Shown here: positions 35,296-45,111 of the stretch, piece by piece
Layout: every line of letters begins with the position of its first letter
Position numbering within the stretch: the first letter of the stretch is position 1
Assembly: GCA_963931155.1 (NCBI GenBank)
Contig: OZ006978.1
Span: 186,001 to 250,000, forward strand
Direction of reading: 5' to 3'
From: CALXVA01 sp944392465
Lineage (GTDB): Bacteria > Bacillota > Clostridia > TANB77 > CAG-508
DNA: 64,000 bases
The notes under the pieces: model-generated
Told to the model about the DNA's origin: nothing
The model's database searches: none
The model's input: only the letters and a program-made list of their open reading frames with translations
Made by a program: the position numbers and the translations under genes

Positions 35296-35428
35296 TCTTG
35301 CCTCCTATATTTTTTTATTTGTTTTAATTAACAATTATATTTATATTACAAATTTTGGAAATTGTCTATAGTTTTTTGGAAAAAATAGGAAAATCTCATC
35401 GCTTCATTTCGACATTATTTTCATTTTA

Positions 35429-36199
35429 TTAATAGCATATTCTTTGAATCCTCTCTGGTTTATTAGTTTCGTCATTTAATTCGAATATACAGCCATTTAA
35501 TTTAGCCTCACCTTCTGCTAATTTATATCTTTCTGGCAAAGATGTAGTAAATCTTTTTATTGAGGCTAATAAATCCATTCCTATAACAGATTTTTTAGGT
35601 CCGGTCATTCCTAAATCAGTTATATATGCTGTACCTTTTTCTGTAATTTCTTCATCTGCTGTTTGTACATGAGTATGTGTTCCAAAAATAATATTTACTT
35701 TTCCATCTAAAAAATATTTTAATGCAATTTTTTCTGCTGTAGCTTCAGCATGAAAATCAATAATTATTATATCTGTTTCTTTTTTTAATTTATCAACAAG
35801 TTCATTTGCAACAGTAAATGGATTTTCAGATAAAACATTCATATCTGTTCTTCCTATTAAATTGATTATAGCTATTTTTTTGTCTTTACATTTAAATATT
35901 CCAAATCCTTTTCCTGGTATTCCTTTAGAATAATTTGCTGGTCTTAATAACATTTTATCATTTATAAATGAGAATATATCTTTTTTTCCCCAAGTGTGAT
36001 TTCCCATTGTTAGAGCATCTATTCTCATAGATTTTAATGTATTAAAATCTTTTAATGTAAGTCCCATTCCTCCTGAAGTATTTTCTGCATTTACAACTAC
36101 GAAATCTATATTATTTTCTTCAATGATTTTAGGCAATGTTTCTTTTAATTTATTAAGACCTATATTTCCTACTATATCTCCTATTGCTAGAATTTTCAT
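35429..36199 (-). CDS. ymdB: YmdB family metallophosphoesterase
   Basis: A 256-residue calcineurin-like phosphodiesterase (TIGR00282 type). In Bacillus, YmdB hydrolyses 2',3'-cyclic nucleotides and affects biofilm and motility choices. Metal-binding motifs are AIGDIVGNIG, VVNAENTSGG, MGNHTWGKKD and FGTHTHVQTAD. I start at 36199 because the protein then begins MKILAIGDIVG as in the family. An ATG four codons earlier touches the SD-like GGAA supplied by the repeat sequence upstream. Confidence 0.95.
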   Translation of the reverse strand: MKILAIGDIVGNIGLNKLKETLPKIIEENNIDFVVVNAENTSGGMGLTLKDFNTLKSMRIDALTMGNHTWGKKDIFSFINDKMLLRPANYSKGIPGKGFGIFKCKDKKIAIINLIGRTDMNVLSENPFTVANELVDKLKKETDIIIIDFHAEATAEKIALKYFLDGKVNIIFGTHTHVQTADEEITEKGTAYITDLGMTGPKKSVIGMDLLASIKRFTTSLPERYKLAEGEAKLNGCIFELNDETNKPERIQRICY

Positions 36200-36200
36200 T

Positions 36201-36260
36201 TTTAATTTCATTCCTTCCTAGAGGCACCTATCTGGTTGGAAAAGAATTATGCCTCTTTCC
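36201..36260. repeat. Partial copy of the 8286-8409 element end
   Basis: TTTAATTTCATTCC (36201-36214) and GGTTGGAAAAGAATTATGC (36234-36252) align, at the same spacing, with 8253-8304. GAGGCA/TGCCTC form a stem around it. It immediately precedes ymdB and supplies its ribosome-site region. Confidence 0.5.
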
Positions 36261-36296
36261 GTTATTTTCTTGTTATATTATATCATATTTTATTTA

Positions 36297-37961
36297 TTAT
36301 TCAATTTTTCCAGCCAGTTCGTTTTGACGTTTATATAAATAAATATTCACAAAAATTGTAATCAACAAATAAATTACCGCAATCATTGCAAGTACTATAT
36401 ATACTGAAATTATTTGTGTAGTCTTCGAATAGAGAATTAATAACCCTATGCTTAATAAAGAAAATATTGCTGGGAATATTAAATTTAAATTTTGCTTTAC
36501 TACAGCATATTCTGAATTCCATTGTAATTTTGGTCTTTTTAAATCTACCAGTATCATAATAAAACTTTGTGCAATATTCATTAGCATAGAAATTATAAAT
36601 ACTATAATTAGGTCTAATATAGATATTTTTAGTATATATTCGCTAACAGCTAGCACTATAATGATTGTAAATAGATTCATTATTATGTTTGGAATAGTTT
36701 TATATATATATTGTTTATATAATGAAACTGGTATATATTTCATAAATACTGCATTTTTACCATCTCTTGAAATTGCTGTTATTGAAACATATACTATCAT
36801 TGAAAAGAATTGTGTTATTCCTATTACGGTTAATAATATTAATCCATTTGCATTTAAGCCAGACAATGCCTGCATAATTTCGTTTACTGCTATTTCATCA
36901 AAACTTATCAATATCAAAACAATGCATAATATAGGGAATAAAACTGCAGGTAGTATGCATTGTATCAAATATACTGGATTTCTTAATAATGTTTTAAATT
37001 CTTTTTCTATATACCTTTTTCCAATACTTTTTCTTTTTATCTCTACTTTTATTTTATTTTTTCTCTTTTTATTTTTATTTTCTCCACTAAATAGGCTTCC
37101 TACTAACCCCTTAAAATACAATTTTTGAGATAGTAGTGCATATGCAATGTATGCAATTAATGTTATTCCTATAGCTTTTGCAAATTCAACCATCATTGTT
37201 AGAATATTATTACTTAAAACTGCATTAGTACAATATTTTAAAGTTGGAAAATATCCTTTTATAACTTCTACCATTCCGTTTGCTTTGGTCATCAACTGTG
37301 CTATTTGCTCATCTGAAATAGATTGTTCATCTATTTTTACCATGAATATTGAAAAAGCTATTGTAAGCGCAAATACAATAAATGTTGCAAATAATTGAAA
37401 CTTATTCTTATTCTTTGTAATCTTAGAAAAACTCATTAATATAACTACAACAAAAGATATTAATACTGTAGGCAAAATTGGAAGTAATATTAGTGATATT
37501 AGCACTGGCAAATAAAACATTGAATTACAATTCATTTTAAATCCATATACAATAAGCGGTATTAATCCAACAAATATTTCAATTATATATTGTACAATTA
37601 TTATTACATTTGTTCTTGCTACTATTATTTGGTATGGCTTAAGTGGTAATGGCAATATGTATTCAGTATCTTTTGTAAAATATAACATATTTACACTAGA
37701 AAAAACAGCTTGTATTATTGTTAACATCAACACTAAAAATAGTATTACACCAACAAAAGTAGTTTCTTGATGTGCTTGCTGTAATATATTTATAATATTA
37801 GAACTAAAGAAAGCTATTACTCCTGCTAAAACGGCAAATACTATAAAGAATAAAATTCTTTTTATTTTTTTGTTTTTCTTAATATTTTCATAATATCGTG
37901 ATTGCATTCTTTGTAGGGAAGTTTTTAAGAATACAATTGTTAATAATATTGTTTTAATCAT
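36297..37961 (-). CDS. ABC exporter permease subunit (large, ~12 helices)
   Basis: A 554-residue integral membrane protein with about twelve hydrophobic helices in two groups separated by a basic loop (GENKNKKRKNKIKVEIKRK near 300). It carries no recognisable extracytoplasmic domain. The start overlaps the end of the ATPase gene by 8 bases, so the two form a translationally coupled ABC-2 type exporter. The cargo is unknown. KYIPVSLYKQYIYKTIPN and DTEYILPLPLKPYQI resemble the family of large two-lobe ABC permeases of Bacillota. Confidence 0.8.
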   Translation of the reverse strand: MIKTILLTIVFLKTSLQRMQSRYYENIKKNKKIKRILFFIVFAVLAGVIAFFSSNIINILQQAHQETTFVGVILFLVLMLTIIQAVFSSVNMLYFTKDTEYILPLPLKPYQIIVARTNVIIIVQYIIEIFVGLIPLIVYGFKMNCNSMFYLPVLISLILLPILPTVLISFVVVILMSFSKITKNKNKFQLFATFIVFALTIAFSIFMVKIDEQSISDEQIAQLMTKANGMVEVIKGYFPTLKYCTNAVLSNNILTMMVEFAKAIGITLIAYIAYALLSQKLYFKGLVGSLFSGENKNKKRKNKIKVEIKRKSIGKRYIEKEFKTLLRNPVYLIQCILPAVLFPILCIVLILISFDEIAVNEIMQALSGLNANGLILLTVIGITQFFSMIVYVSITAISRDGKNAVFMKYIPVSLYKQYIYKTIPNIIMNLFTIIIVLAVSEYILKISILDLIIVFIISMLMNIAQSFIMILVDLKRPKLQWNSEYAVVKQNLNLIFPAIFSLLSIGLLILYSKTTQIISVYIVLAMIAVIYLLITIFVNIYLYKRQNELAGKIE

Positions 37962-38679
37962 TTTCTGTAATCTCCAAAAATAATTCTTCTAATGATGTTT
38001 CTTCTTTAAACTTGGCTTTCATTTCTTCAAATGTTCCAACAAACACTAATTTTCCTTTATTGATAATCCCTACTCTATCACATAATCTTTCTGCTACATC
38101 TAATATATGTGTTGAAAAAAATACAGAATTCCCATTTTTTGTATGTTCTCTCATCATTTCTTTTAAATCAAATGAAGATTTGGGATCTAGTCCTGTCATT
38201 GGTTCATCTAGTATCCAATTTTTCGGATTAGAAATAAGTGCTCCACATATAATAATTTTTTGCCTCATACCATGAGAATAGCTTTCTATTGTGCTATTTA
38301 AATTATCATAGATTTCAAACTTTTTTGTTAATTTTTCTATTCTTTCTTGCGTTACATCAATTGGTATGTCATAAATTTCTGCTAAAAAGTTTAAATATTC
38401 TATTCCTTTAAGTTTTAAAAATATATCTGGACTATCTGGCACAAATCCAAATCTTTTCTTTGCTTCTATTGGATTACTTCTTATACTATAACCATCTACT
38501 AGAATATCTCCTCCATCAGGCTCTAAAATTCCTGTTATCATCCTTATGGTTGTTGTTTTCCCTGCACCATTTGGTCCCAGAAAACCAAAAATTTCCCCAT
38601 CTTTTATTTCTAAATTTAATGAATCTACTGATTTAACACCTTTTACATATGATTTTGAAACATTTTTTATTTCTATCAT
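37954..38679 (-). CDS. ABC transporter ATP-binding protein
   Basis: A 241-residue ATPase of the exporter type (CcmA/NatA-like). Walker A is FLGPNGAGKTTTIRM, the signature is ESYSHGMRQKIIICG, with the unusual SHGMRQ form, and Walker B is NWILDEPMTGLD. It powers the adjacent large permease. Good Shine-Dalgarno (AGGAGG) before the ATG. Confidence 0.92.
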   Translation of the reverse strand: MIEIKNVSKSYVKGVKSVDSLNLEIKDGEIFGFLGPNGAGKTTTIRMITGILEPDGGDILVDGYSIRSNPIEAKKRFGFVPDSPDIFLKLKGIEYLNFLAEIYDIPIDVTQERIEKLTKKFEIYDNLNSTIESYSHGMRQKIIICGALISNPKNWILDEPMTGLDPKSSFDLKEMMREHTKNGNSVFFSTHILDVAERLCDRVGIINKGKLVFVGTFEEMKAKFKEETSLEELFLEITEND

Positions 38680-38712
38680 GTTTTCCTCCTATTACTCCAT
38701 TTAGTTTTTATG

Positions 38713-39114
38713 CTATTTTTTATATTTACTTAAAAATTGGGTTGCCGTCATTATTTCAGGTTTCTCAATTTTAATTTCAAAAAAATCTTTATCTCCAGTT
38801 ATAAATACATCAACATCTTCAAGTATTGCTGTATATAAAATAATATAATCATCATCATCTCTTATTTTAAATAAATCTTTTTTAATATTTATTGGTGAAT
38901 ATACTAATTCATATGAGAAATCTTTTAAAAATTCATCTAATTTCTCTTCTTTTACTAAGAATTTAGATTTAATAAGTTCTTTAAGCTCTTCTATTACATA
39001 AGAGCAAATTATAATCTCATGTTTTTTAGAAAGTTCATTTATTAGCTCATTTATTGTTTTACTTTTAAATATAAATGATGATATAAGAATATTGGTATCA
39101 AGCATCACTCTCAT
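38713..39114 (-). CDS. PIN-domain toxin (VapC-like ribonuclease)
   Basis: A 133-residue PIN-domain protein of the putative toxin subgroup (COG1569). Acidic residues for metal binding are visible in MLDTNILISSFIF, YVIEELKELI, RDDDDYIILYTA and DVFITGDKDFF. It would cleave RNA when freed from its antitoxin. It starts 2 bases after the AbrB-type gene. Confidence 0.88.
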   Translation of the reverse strand: MRVMLDTNILISSFIFKSKTINELINELSKKHEIIICSYVIEELKELIKSKFLVKEEKLDEFLKDFSYELVYSPINIKKDLFKIRDDDDYIILYTAILEDVDVFITGDKDFFEIKIEKPEIMTATQFLSKYKK

Positions 39115-39115
39115 A

Positions 39116-39373
39116 TCACTTATTTTTCCTTTCTTTTCTAAATTCTTTTATAAGTTTTACCACGTCTTCTTCATTTTTTAGGTCTAATCTTTGTGCTTCT
39201 CCTTCAAAAGCATTTTGTATATTTTCTAAAGCAAGCATAGAAGAATTTTTAATTATAATGTCCTCACCTTTTTGTAAAAATATAATTTTACTTCCTTCCT
39301 TTAATTCTAATTTTTCCCTAATAGCTTTTGGTATTGTTATTTGTCCTTTAGTAGTAACTTTTGCCAGTTCCAT
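39116..39373 (-). CDS. AbrB/MazE-type antitoxin
   Basis: An 85-residue protein with an N-terminal SpoVT/AbrB swapped-hairpin DNA-binding domain (VTTKGQITIPKAIREKLEL) and a helical, charged C-terminus that would bind the toxin. GGTGGTG precedes the ATG. It likely represses its own operon. Pairing with the PIN protein makes a type II toxin-antitoxin module. Confidence 0.88.
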   Translation of the reverse strand: MELAKVTTKGQITIPKAIREKLELKEGSKIIFLQKGEDIIIKNSSMLALENIQNAFEGEAQRLDLKNEEDVVKLIKEFRKERKNK

Positions 39374-39463
39374 TATATATCACCACCTTTATTTCATTTC
39401 CTTACTTTCCTTACTTTTTATATTTATATTATATGATATTTTCTTTAATTTATCAACCACTTA

Positions 39464-39913
39464 TTAGTTTTTTTCATTTTTATTCATTAGAAATTGCTTT
39501 ATCATCCAAATGTTTTTTTCATAATTTAAAAGATATTCATCCATTAATGCTGATGTCGAATATTTATTTTGATTGTCCGCATCTTCTTTTATCTTAGTTA
39601 CATTTTCTACTAAAATATTATAGTCTTTCAAGATTGTTTCAAATATGTGTTTTGAACTTTTTTTCTCATTTTCTGCCTCAGTAATTTGTGTTATATCTAA
39701 ATAATCTTTCATTCTTCCCAAAGGCATTTGTCCCATACTTAATATATGTTCTGCAATTTCGTCTATTTGATTATTTATATTATTATATAACTCTTCAAGT
39801 TTAGTGTGAACATCAAAAAAGTCTTCTCCTATAATATTCCAATGATAATTTTGTAATTTTCTATAAAAAACATTTAAGTTTGATAAAAATAAATTTAGGT
39901 CCTCTGTAATCAT
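39464..39913 (-). CDS. dps: Dps/ferritin-like DNA-protection protein
   Basis: A 149-residue four-helix protein of the Dps family. Helix A has NLNVFYRKLQNYHWNIIGED and FFDVHTKLEELYNNINNQID, the ferroxidase region with His and Asp/Glu ligands at the dimer interface. It stores iron as a dodecamer and protects DNA from peroxide. GAGGG precedes the ATG. An AT-rich region upstream could hold a PerR site but no convincing match was found. Confidence 0.9.
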   Translation of the reverse strand: MITEDLNLFLSNLNVFYRKLQNYHWNIIGEDFFDVHTKLEELYNNINNQIDEIAEHILSMGQMPLGRMKDYLDITQITEAENEKKSSKHIFETILKDYNILVENVTKIKEDADNQNKYSTSALMDEYLLNYEKNIWMIKQFLMNKNEKN

Positions 39914-39983
39914 ATATATACCCTCTTTCTTATTTAATATATATACAATTATGACCTAAATTTACTTTTTTTATTCATTTTAA

Positions 39984-40700
39984 TTACTCTTTCATAGCTT
40001 TTACTGCTTCTTCTGCAGTTTTGTCTTTATCTAATTTATTTATAATAAATATTATTATTGCAACAATTAAAAATGTTAAACCATATATAAATAGACTAAA
40101 TTCCCAATTACCTTTTACTAGACTACTGCCTGCAAATGTTGATGATACAACTGATGGAAACCTAGCAAAAGTAGAAATTAATATAAATCTTATTGGATGT
40201 ATTGGTAATAGCCCTGCTATATACACTAGCAAATCTTTTGGAGTCCCTGGTATTACAAATAAGAGTATCATTATATATTCTATTTTTTTCGGATTTCTAA
40301 ATAATTTACTATTTTCTATTTTTTTAATTCTTTCTTCACTACAAAAATTATATACAAATTTTCTTCCATATTTTCTTACAGTAAAGAAAACTAAAGCTGA
40401 AATAATACATGCTGAGACAGTTATAAATATAAATCCTCCAATTCCGCCATAACACATTCCTGCCAAAAATTCAATTGGCTCTCCTGGCAAAATAATTAAA
40501 AATATTTGAGCAAATTGTAATCCGAATAAGGTTAAATAACCTATCAATCCCATATTAGCAATATGTTCTTTAAAGTTAATTTGTCCTTCTGGAGTACTTA
40601 AATTTTTTATAACAGGAAATAAATAAATTATTAGTCCAATAATTACAGCTATTACTAATATTAATAATGTGTATTTAAATATTTTTGTTTTTTTTCTCAT
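39984..40700 (-). CDS. TVP38/TMEM64 family (DedA-like) membrane protein
   Basis: A 238-residue protein with about six membrane segments and the VTT-domain motifs PGEPIEFLAGMCYGG and FVIPGTPKDLLVYIAGL. Related DedA/TMEM41 proteins act as lipid scramblases or flippases (for example for undecaprenyl phosphate). The specific activity is unknown here. It follows the Lys-rich membrane protein by about 10 bases. Confidence 0.88.
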   Translation of the reverse strand: MRKKTKIFKYTLLILVIAVIIGLIIYLFPVIKNLSTPEGQINFKEHIANMGLIGYLTLFGLQFAQIFLIILPGEPIEFLAGMCYGGIGGFIFITVSACIISALVFFTVRKYGRKFVYNFCSEERIKKIENSKLFRNPKKIEYIMILLFVIPGTPKDLLVYIAGLLPIHPIRFILISTFARFPSVVSSTFAGSSLVKGNWEFSLFIYGLTFLIVAIIIFIINKLDKDKTAEEAVKAMKE

Positions 40701-40709
40701 TGACTTATA

Positions 40710-41681
40710 CTAATCCTCTTTTTCTACTTTATATGTTCTCAAATCTGGGGTATCTATATTTCTTACATTATTTAATTCTACATTGTTATATTCAATTGTA
40801 CTATTTAGATATTCTCTTTTTACTACTAAACCTGTTTCTTTGTCAATCCATGTTTTTTGAGAACAATCCATCATTTTAGGACTACAAACTTGCATTATAA
40901 CATAACATTGTTTAGAGTTACATTCTTCTGAATATATGATGCTTGTTAATCCCATAAATGCTCTTGTTTGTTGGTCGTTAATACCTTCTTCTAGTGGCAA
41001 GTGTATTTTTGCTGTTAATTCTGTATTATACACAGATGCTGTTTTCTCTTCTGGATACCATGTTGTTACTTGATTTGATTCAAAATCTGTTATTGTACTT
41101 ACTTTACGATTTTTATCTTCTATATCTACTCTTTCTACATTGTCTTTTTTATAGTATTTTATTTTTGTTGTTTCTGTATCATTTTCTTTTTTTACTGTTT
41201 CATATGAATAGTTTGTTGTATTTCCTATTTCGCACATTTGGTTATATATATTATTTAAAATAATAAAGTTTCTAGAAAAAAATACACAATATGCTCCTAT
41301 AAGAATAATTACTAAGACTAAAATAAACTTTAAAAGCCTATGTTTTGGAGGTTGTTTCACTTCTACTTTTTTAAATGTAAGGTCGTTTTCTTTCTCAATT
41401 TCTGTGTTGTTTTCAGATATCTTTTTTGCTTTTTTGTTGTCTTTTTTATTTTCCTTTTGCTTTTTTTCCTCTTTTTTAGATTTATTTTTGCTATTATCTT
41501 TTATTACAACCTTTTCTTTGTTTTTAGTATCTTGTGGCTTTTTATTCTTTTTCTCTTTGTCTAAATTTTCTTTTGAATTCTTTCTAGTTTCTGATTTTCC
41601 GTTATTTTTTTTATTTTCCTGTTTTATTTCTTTTCCTGCACTTTTCTTTGTTTCATTTACCTCTTCTTTTTGCTTCTCCAT
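40710..41681 (-). CDS. Lys-rich single-pass membrane protein with lipoprotein-carrier-like outer domain
   Basis: A 323-residue protein. Residues 1 to about 110 are almost entirely Lys/Glu/Asn and likely disordered in the cytoplasm. A membrane helix (LKFILVLVIILIGAYCVFF) follows at about 116-136. The outer domain has YYKKDNVERVDIEDKNRKVS and TWIDKETGLVVKREYLNS, resembling the LolA/MucB-like fold seen in many Bacillota surface proteins. Two cysteines near the end (CNSKQCYVIMQVCSPKMMDC) could form disulfides. Function unknown. Confidence 0.65.
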   Translation of the reverse strand: MEKQKEEVNETKKSAGKEIKQENKKNNGKSETRKNSKENLDKEKKNKKPQDTKNKEKVVIKDNSKNKSKKEEKKQKENKKDNKKAKKISENNTEIEKENDLTFKKVEVKQPPKHRLLKFILVLVIILIGAYCVFFSRNFIILNNIYNQMCEIGNTTNYSYETVKKENDTETTKIKYYKKDNVERVDIEDKNRKVSTITDFESNQVTTWYPEEKTASVYNTELTAKIHLPLEEGINDQQTRAFMGLTSIIYSEECNSKQCYVIMQVCSPKMMDCSQKTWIDKETGLVVKREYLNSTIEYNNVELNNVRNIDTPDLRTYKVEKED

Positions 41682-41763
41682 GTATTTCTCCCCCTTTATT
41701 ATTCCTTACAAATACTACGAATGTTTCTTTTTATATACAATTTTATTGAAATTATATCATAAA

Positions 41764-43017
41764 TTACTTCTTTGTAAATATTAAAATTTTCTTAATTATA
41801 CATCTTTTAATTTTATAATATCTTCGGAATGGAGCTTTCCGTGCTCTAGTTATACTTGTGTAACCATATTTATCTTTTATTTTATCAACTACTTCATCTA
41901 GCTTTTCTTGTCTTTTCTCTGTTTCGTCATTAAACAAAGATAGTTGTACTTCATTTTTATCTACTAAATTATCTACTCTTACTCCCACCAGTCTAATAAA
42001 AGTTCCTTCTTTATACATTTCTTCCAGCAATTCTTTTGCAACTCTATATATCTCCTTAGTATTTGATGTAGAGTATAATAACTTTTTTTGATGTGAAAAG
42101 TCTTTAAATTCTTTAGTCCTTAATTGTACATTTACGACATTTGCACACATGTTATGTTTTCTTAATCTATATGTCACTTGCTCTGTGAGTGTTAGTAAAA
42201 CTTTTTCTATTTTTTCCTTACTTGCCAAATCTACTGGAAGTGTTACTGAATTTCCTATCCCTTTTGGCTTTTCCTCTTGATAATGTACTTCTGAATTATC
42301 TATTCCGTTAGAGTATTCCCACATCATAAGTCCATGCTTGCCAAACTTTTTAATCATAAACTCTCTATCTTGTTTTGCTAAATCTCCAATTGTTCTTATT
42401 TTCATACTGTATAGTTTTGGTATTGTTTTTTTACCAAGCATAAATAATTCAGAAATTGGAAGAGTCCACATTTTTGCTGGAATTTCATTTTCAAATAAAG
42501 TATGCACTCTATCAGGTTTGGTAAAATCTGATGCCATTTTTGCTAATAATTTATTATGTGCAACACCAACATTTACCGTAAAACCTAATTCGTTTTTTAC
42601 TCTATCTTTTATTTCATATGCCTTATTTATTAAAGAATCATTTCCTAAGTAATCTGTCATATCTAAGAAACACTCATCTATGCTAAACCTTTCTATTTTG
42701 TCTGTATATTCTTGTAAGATTTTATATAAATCATTTGAATGTTTTCTATAATTTTTATACTCTCCTTTAAACACTTGTAAATTGGGGCATTTTAACCTCG
42801 CTTGATACAGAGTTTCACCTGTACATACTCCTTTTCTTTTTGCTTTCATGCTTTTAGCAAGCACTATTCCTGACCTTTTAGTTTCATCCCCACCTATTAC
42901 CGCTTCAATATTTCTTATATCAAGCTTTTCTCCTTTTGCTAACCTATCTATAGCAGTCCAACTTAAAAAAGCATTATTAACATCAATATGTAATATTTGT
43001 TTTTGTTTATTATTCAT
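41764..43017 (-). CDS. dinB: DNA polymerase IV (Y-family, DinB type)
   Basis: Translesion polymerase of 417 residues. The catalytic motifs are ILHIDVNNAFLSWTAI and IERFSIDECFLDMTDYL. The family stretch NVGVAHNKLLAKMASDFTKP is present, and a little-finger domain ends with a basic tail. This is the second Y-family polymerase in the window. Unlike the one at 24701, its upstream region lacks an AAAC-N4-GTTT box. Confidence 0.92.
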   Translation of the reverse strand: MNNKQKQILHIDVNNAFLSWTAIDRLAKGEKLDIRNIEAVIGGDETKRSGIVLAKSMKAKRKGVCTGETLYQARLKCPNLQVFKGEYKNYRKHSNDLYKILQEYTDKIERFSIDECFLDMTDYLGNDSLINKAYEIKDRVKNELGFTVNVGVAHNKLLAKMASDFTKPDRVHTLFENEIPAKMWTLPISELFMLGKKTIPKLYSMKIRTIGDLAKQDREFMIKKFGKHGLMMWEYSNGIDNSEVHYQEEKPKGIGNSVTLPVDLASKEKIEKVLLTLTEQVTYRLRKHNMCANVVNVQLRTKEFKDFSHQKKLLYSTSNTKEIYRVAKELLEEMYKEGTFIRLVGVRVDNLVDKNEVQLSLFNDETEKRQEKLDEVVDKIKDKYGYTSITRARKAPFRRYYKIKRCIIKKILIFTKK

Positions 43018-43060
43018 ACTAACCTCCCTTCGAGCTAATTTTCCCTAACTAAAATCAAAT

Positions 43061-43094
43061 AACCTCTATTAATTAGCGAGAATGGTTGAGGTTT
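43061..43094 (-). terminator. Weak terminator-like hairpin after coaE
   Basis: AACCTC and GAGGTT form a short stem, followed on the minus strand by ATTTGATTTT. It lies between coaE and dinB. Confidence 0.4.
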
Positions 43095-43145
43095 ATATTA
43101 TCTATCTTAAAATTTCATTAGTATTTTGTTGCAAGAACTATTGTA

Positions 43146-43748
43146 TTAATCCTTTTTGTTTATTTTATATTTTTTAGCAATTTTTTCTACCGATTCCTCT
43201 ATCTTAAATATATCATTATTGTTTTCTATAATTTCATTACATTTTTTTACATAGAATTCGTTGGTTTCTTGTGCATTAAGTCTTTTTTCTGCAGTTTCAT
43301 AATCAATATTGTCTCTTGCTACAATTCTTTCAATTTGTAATTCTCTTTTTGATATTATTCCTATAACTTTATCACATAATTTGTCTAATTCACATTCAAA
43401 TAATAGCGGTGCATCTATAATTACAGTATTATCTGTGTTTATTTCTTTTTTTACTAGTTTTTCTATTTCTTTCTTTATATATTTAAAAGTACAATTGTTT
43501 AATTTTTTTCTTTTTTCTGAATCATTATAAATTAGTTCAGCTAAACGTTTTCTTCTTAACTCTCCTTCTTCATCTACTATATCTTTTCCGAATTTTTCTA
43601 TTATTTCTATTGTATAACTTGTACCCTTTCTGGATAACTTTTTGGCTACTTTATCTGCATTAATTATTTTAACTTTGTATTCATTTTTTAGCATTTTACA
43701 TATTGTACTCTTTCCAGCTCCGGAACTTCCTGTTATTCCTATAACCAT
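43146..43748 (-). CDS. coaE: Dephospho-CoA kinase
   Basis: Final step of coenzyme A synthesis, phosphorylating the 3'-hydroxyl of dephospho-CoA. A 200-residue P-loop kinase with IGITGSSGAGKSTICKML, the NADKVAKKL region and DAPLLFECELDKLCDKVI, all family features. Between dinB and tmcAL on the same strand. Confidence 0.95.
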   Translation of the reverse strand: MVIGITGSSGAGKSTICKMLKNEYKVKIINADKVAKKLSRKGTSYTIEIIEKFGKDIVDEEGELRRKRLAELIYNDSEKRKKLNNCTFKYIKKEIEKLVKKEINTDNTVIIDAPLLFECELDKLCDKVIGIISKRELQIERIVARDNIDYETAEKRLNAQETNEFYVKKCNEIIENNNDIFKIEESVEKIAKKYKINKKD

Positions 43749-43780
43749 AATTTCCCCTTCTTTTTATTTCTTACGTTTCT

Positions 43781-45013
43781 TTATATTATCTCTATTTTAT
43801 TTGTATAATCTAAATTTGAATATGATTCATCATAATATCCTAAGGTATATATGTTAGTGGCTAATATATCTGTTTCTAGCATGTCTTTTAAATTTCTATT
43901 TGCAACTGTATCCATATATCTTTTTACTGATGTTACAACATTAAGTTTTGGATTTTGTTTCATCATTTCTGAAATTAATTTTTTCCCCTTGTTGTTAAAT
44001 CCTAGTACTCTAACATATGGTGTTACTTTTTTTGATGTATCCATTTTCTTTTTTGTTATTCCGATTAAACTGTATAATAATACTCTTTGTATTCTAGTTT
44101 GAGTAAATCTTTTAGTTTTTACCATATTTATTAAATCTTTTATATTATTGCATGAATCTGCTGCATTTTTTAGTGAATTTTCTAAACCTTCTGAAACATC
44201 TGGAAGTTTTGCTATGTCTTCTTTTGACATTCGTCTTAAATTATATATAATTTCACGTTCAAATCTTGAAATATCTATAACATAATGACCTTTTTTTAAC
44301 TCTTCCCCTAACAATAAATATGAAGTTTTAGGCATTACTTTTCTTATATCACTTAATGATTTAGTCATAAGCATTTTTCTTATTGCAGTTGCACTAGCAA
44401 ATTCGTCTACTATATATCTATCATTATATAAGACTTTTTCCCTTTTAATGCCAACTGGAACAATTTTGCTTTTTGTTTTCTTCATAGCCTTTAAATATTC
44501 AATACCTAATATATTATTTGAACCTTTAAGAACATTAGCATATTTTTTTATATCATTTAAATACATCATTAATGCATTTTCTCTTGCTTTTGGGAATGAA
44601 TTGCCTTTTTTTAATTCATGTCCTAATATTGTTATATATTCTTTTGGTTCTTCATGTAATACTGTAGCTATATTATTTAATACAGCTATATCTTTTGCTT
44701 CCATTCCAAATGATAGGCTATCTACAACTCCCAAAGAGTTTAATATTTTAATTGCTCCTTCTGCAAAATTTTCTGCACTTGATATGCTATAAACTGTTGG
44801 CAATTCAATTACTAAATCTGCTCCATTTAGTAGTGCCATTTTTGCTTTAGTCCATTTGTTAACAATTGATGTATTTCCCCTTTGTACAAAATTTCCGGAG
44901 ATTACTGATATTACATATTGAGCATTGGTTTCTTGTTTTGACTTAGCAATATGGTACAAATGCCCATTATGAAATGGATTATATTCAGCTATTATACCAA
45001 GAACTTTACTCAT
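43781..45013 (-). CDS. tmcAL: tRNA(Met) cytidine acetate ligase (YlbM)
   Basis: Forms N4-acetylcytidine at the wobble position of elongator tRNA-Met using acetate and ATP. A 410-residue protein beginning VLGIIAEYNPFHNGHLYHI, with the nucleotidyltransferase HxGH motif, VISGNFVQRGNTSIVNKWTK and a degenerate C-terminal half. Family match is over the full length. Confidence 0.93.
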   Translation of the reverse strand: MSKVLGIIAEYNPFHNGHLYHIAKSKQETNAQYVISVISGNFVQRGNTSIVNKWTKAKMALLNGADLVIELPTVYSISSAENFAEGAIKILNSLGVVDSLSFGMEAKDIAVLNNIATVLHEEPKEYITILGHELKKGNSFPKARENALMMYLNDIKKYANVLKGSNNILGIEYLKAMKKTKSKIVPVGIKREKVLYNDRYIVDEFASATAIRKMLMTKSLSDIRKVMPKTSYLLLGEELKKGHYVIDISRFEREIIYNLRRMSKEDIAKLPDVSEGLENSLKNAADSCNNIKDLINMVKTKRFTQTRIQRVLLYSLIGITKKKMDTSKKVTPYVRVLGFNNKGKKLISEMMKQNPKLNVVTSVKRYMDTVANRNLKDMLETDILATNIYTLGYYDESYSNLDYTNKIEII

Positions 45014-45030
45014 GTTTTTCCCCCTTTGTC

Positions 45031-45059
45031 TTGTACAAAAAATTATTTATTGATATAAT
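45031..45059 (+). promoter_or_regulatory. Promoter of rnhA
   Basis: TTGTAC (45031-45036), 17 bases, TATAAT (45054-45059), about 50 bases before the ATG of the ribonuclease H gene. Confidence 0.65.
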
Positions 45060-45111
45060 ATCATAAAATATTGAATAATACAATGAAATTTTATTTATAG
45101 GTGGAGGAAAT

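Noticed and set aside
36331..36522. 63-codon minus-strand frame inside the ABC permease
   Set aside because: Alternate frame of a well-supported membrane protein gene.
39914..39960. Possible PerR box upstream of dps
   Set aside because: TCATAATTGTATATA matches the PerR consensus at only about nine of fifteen positions in a very AT-rich region.
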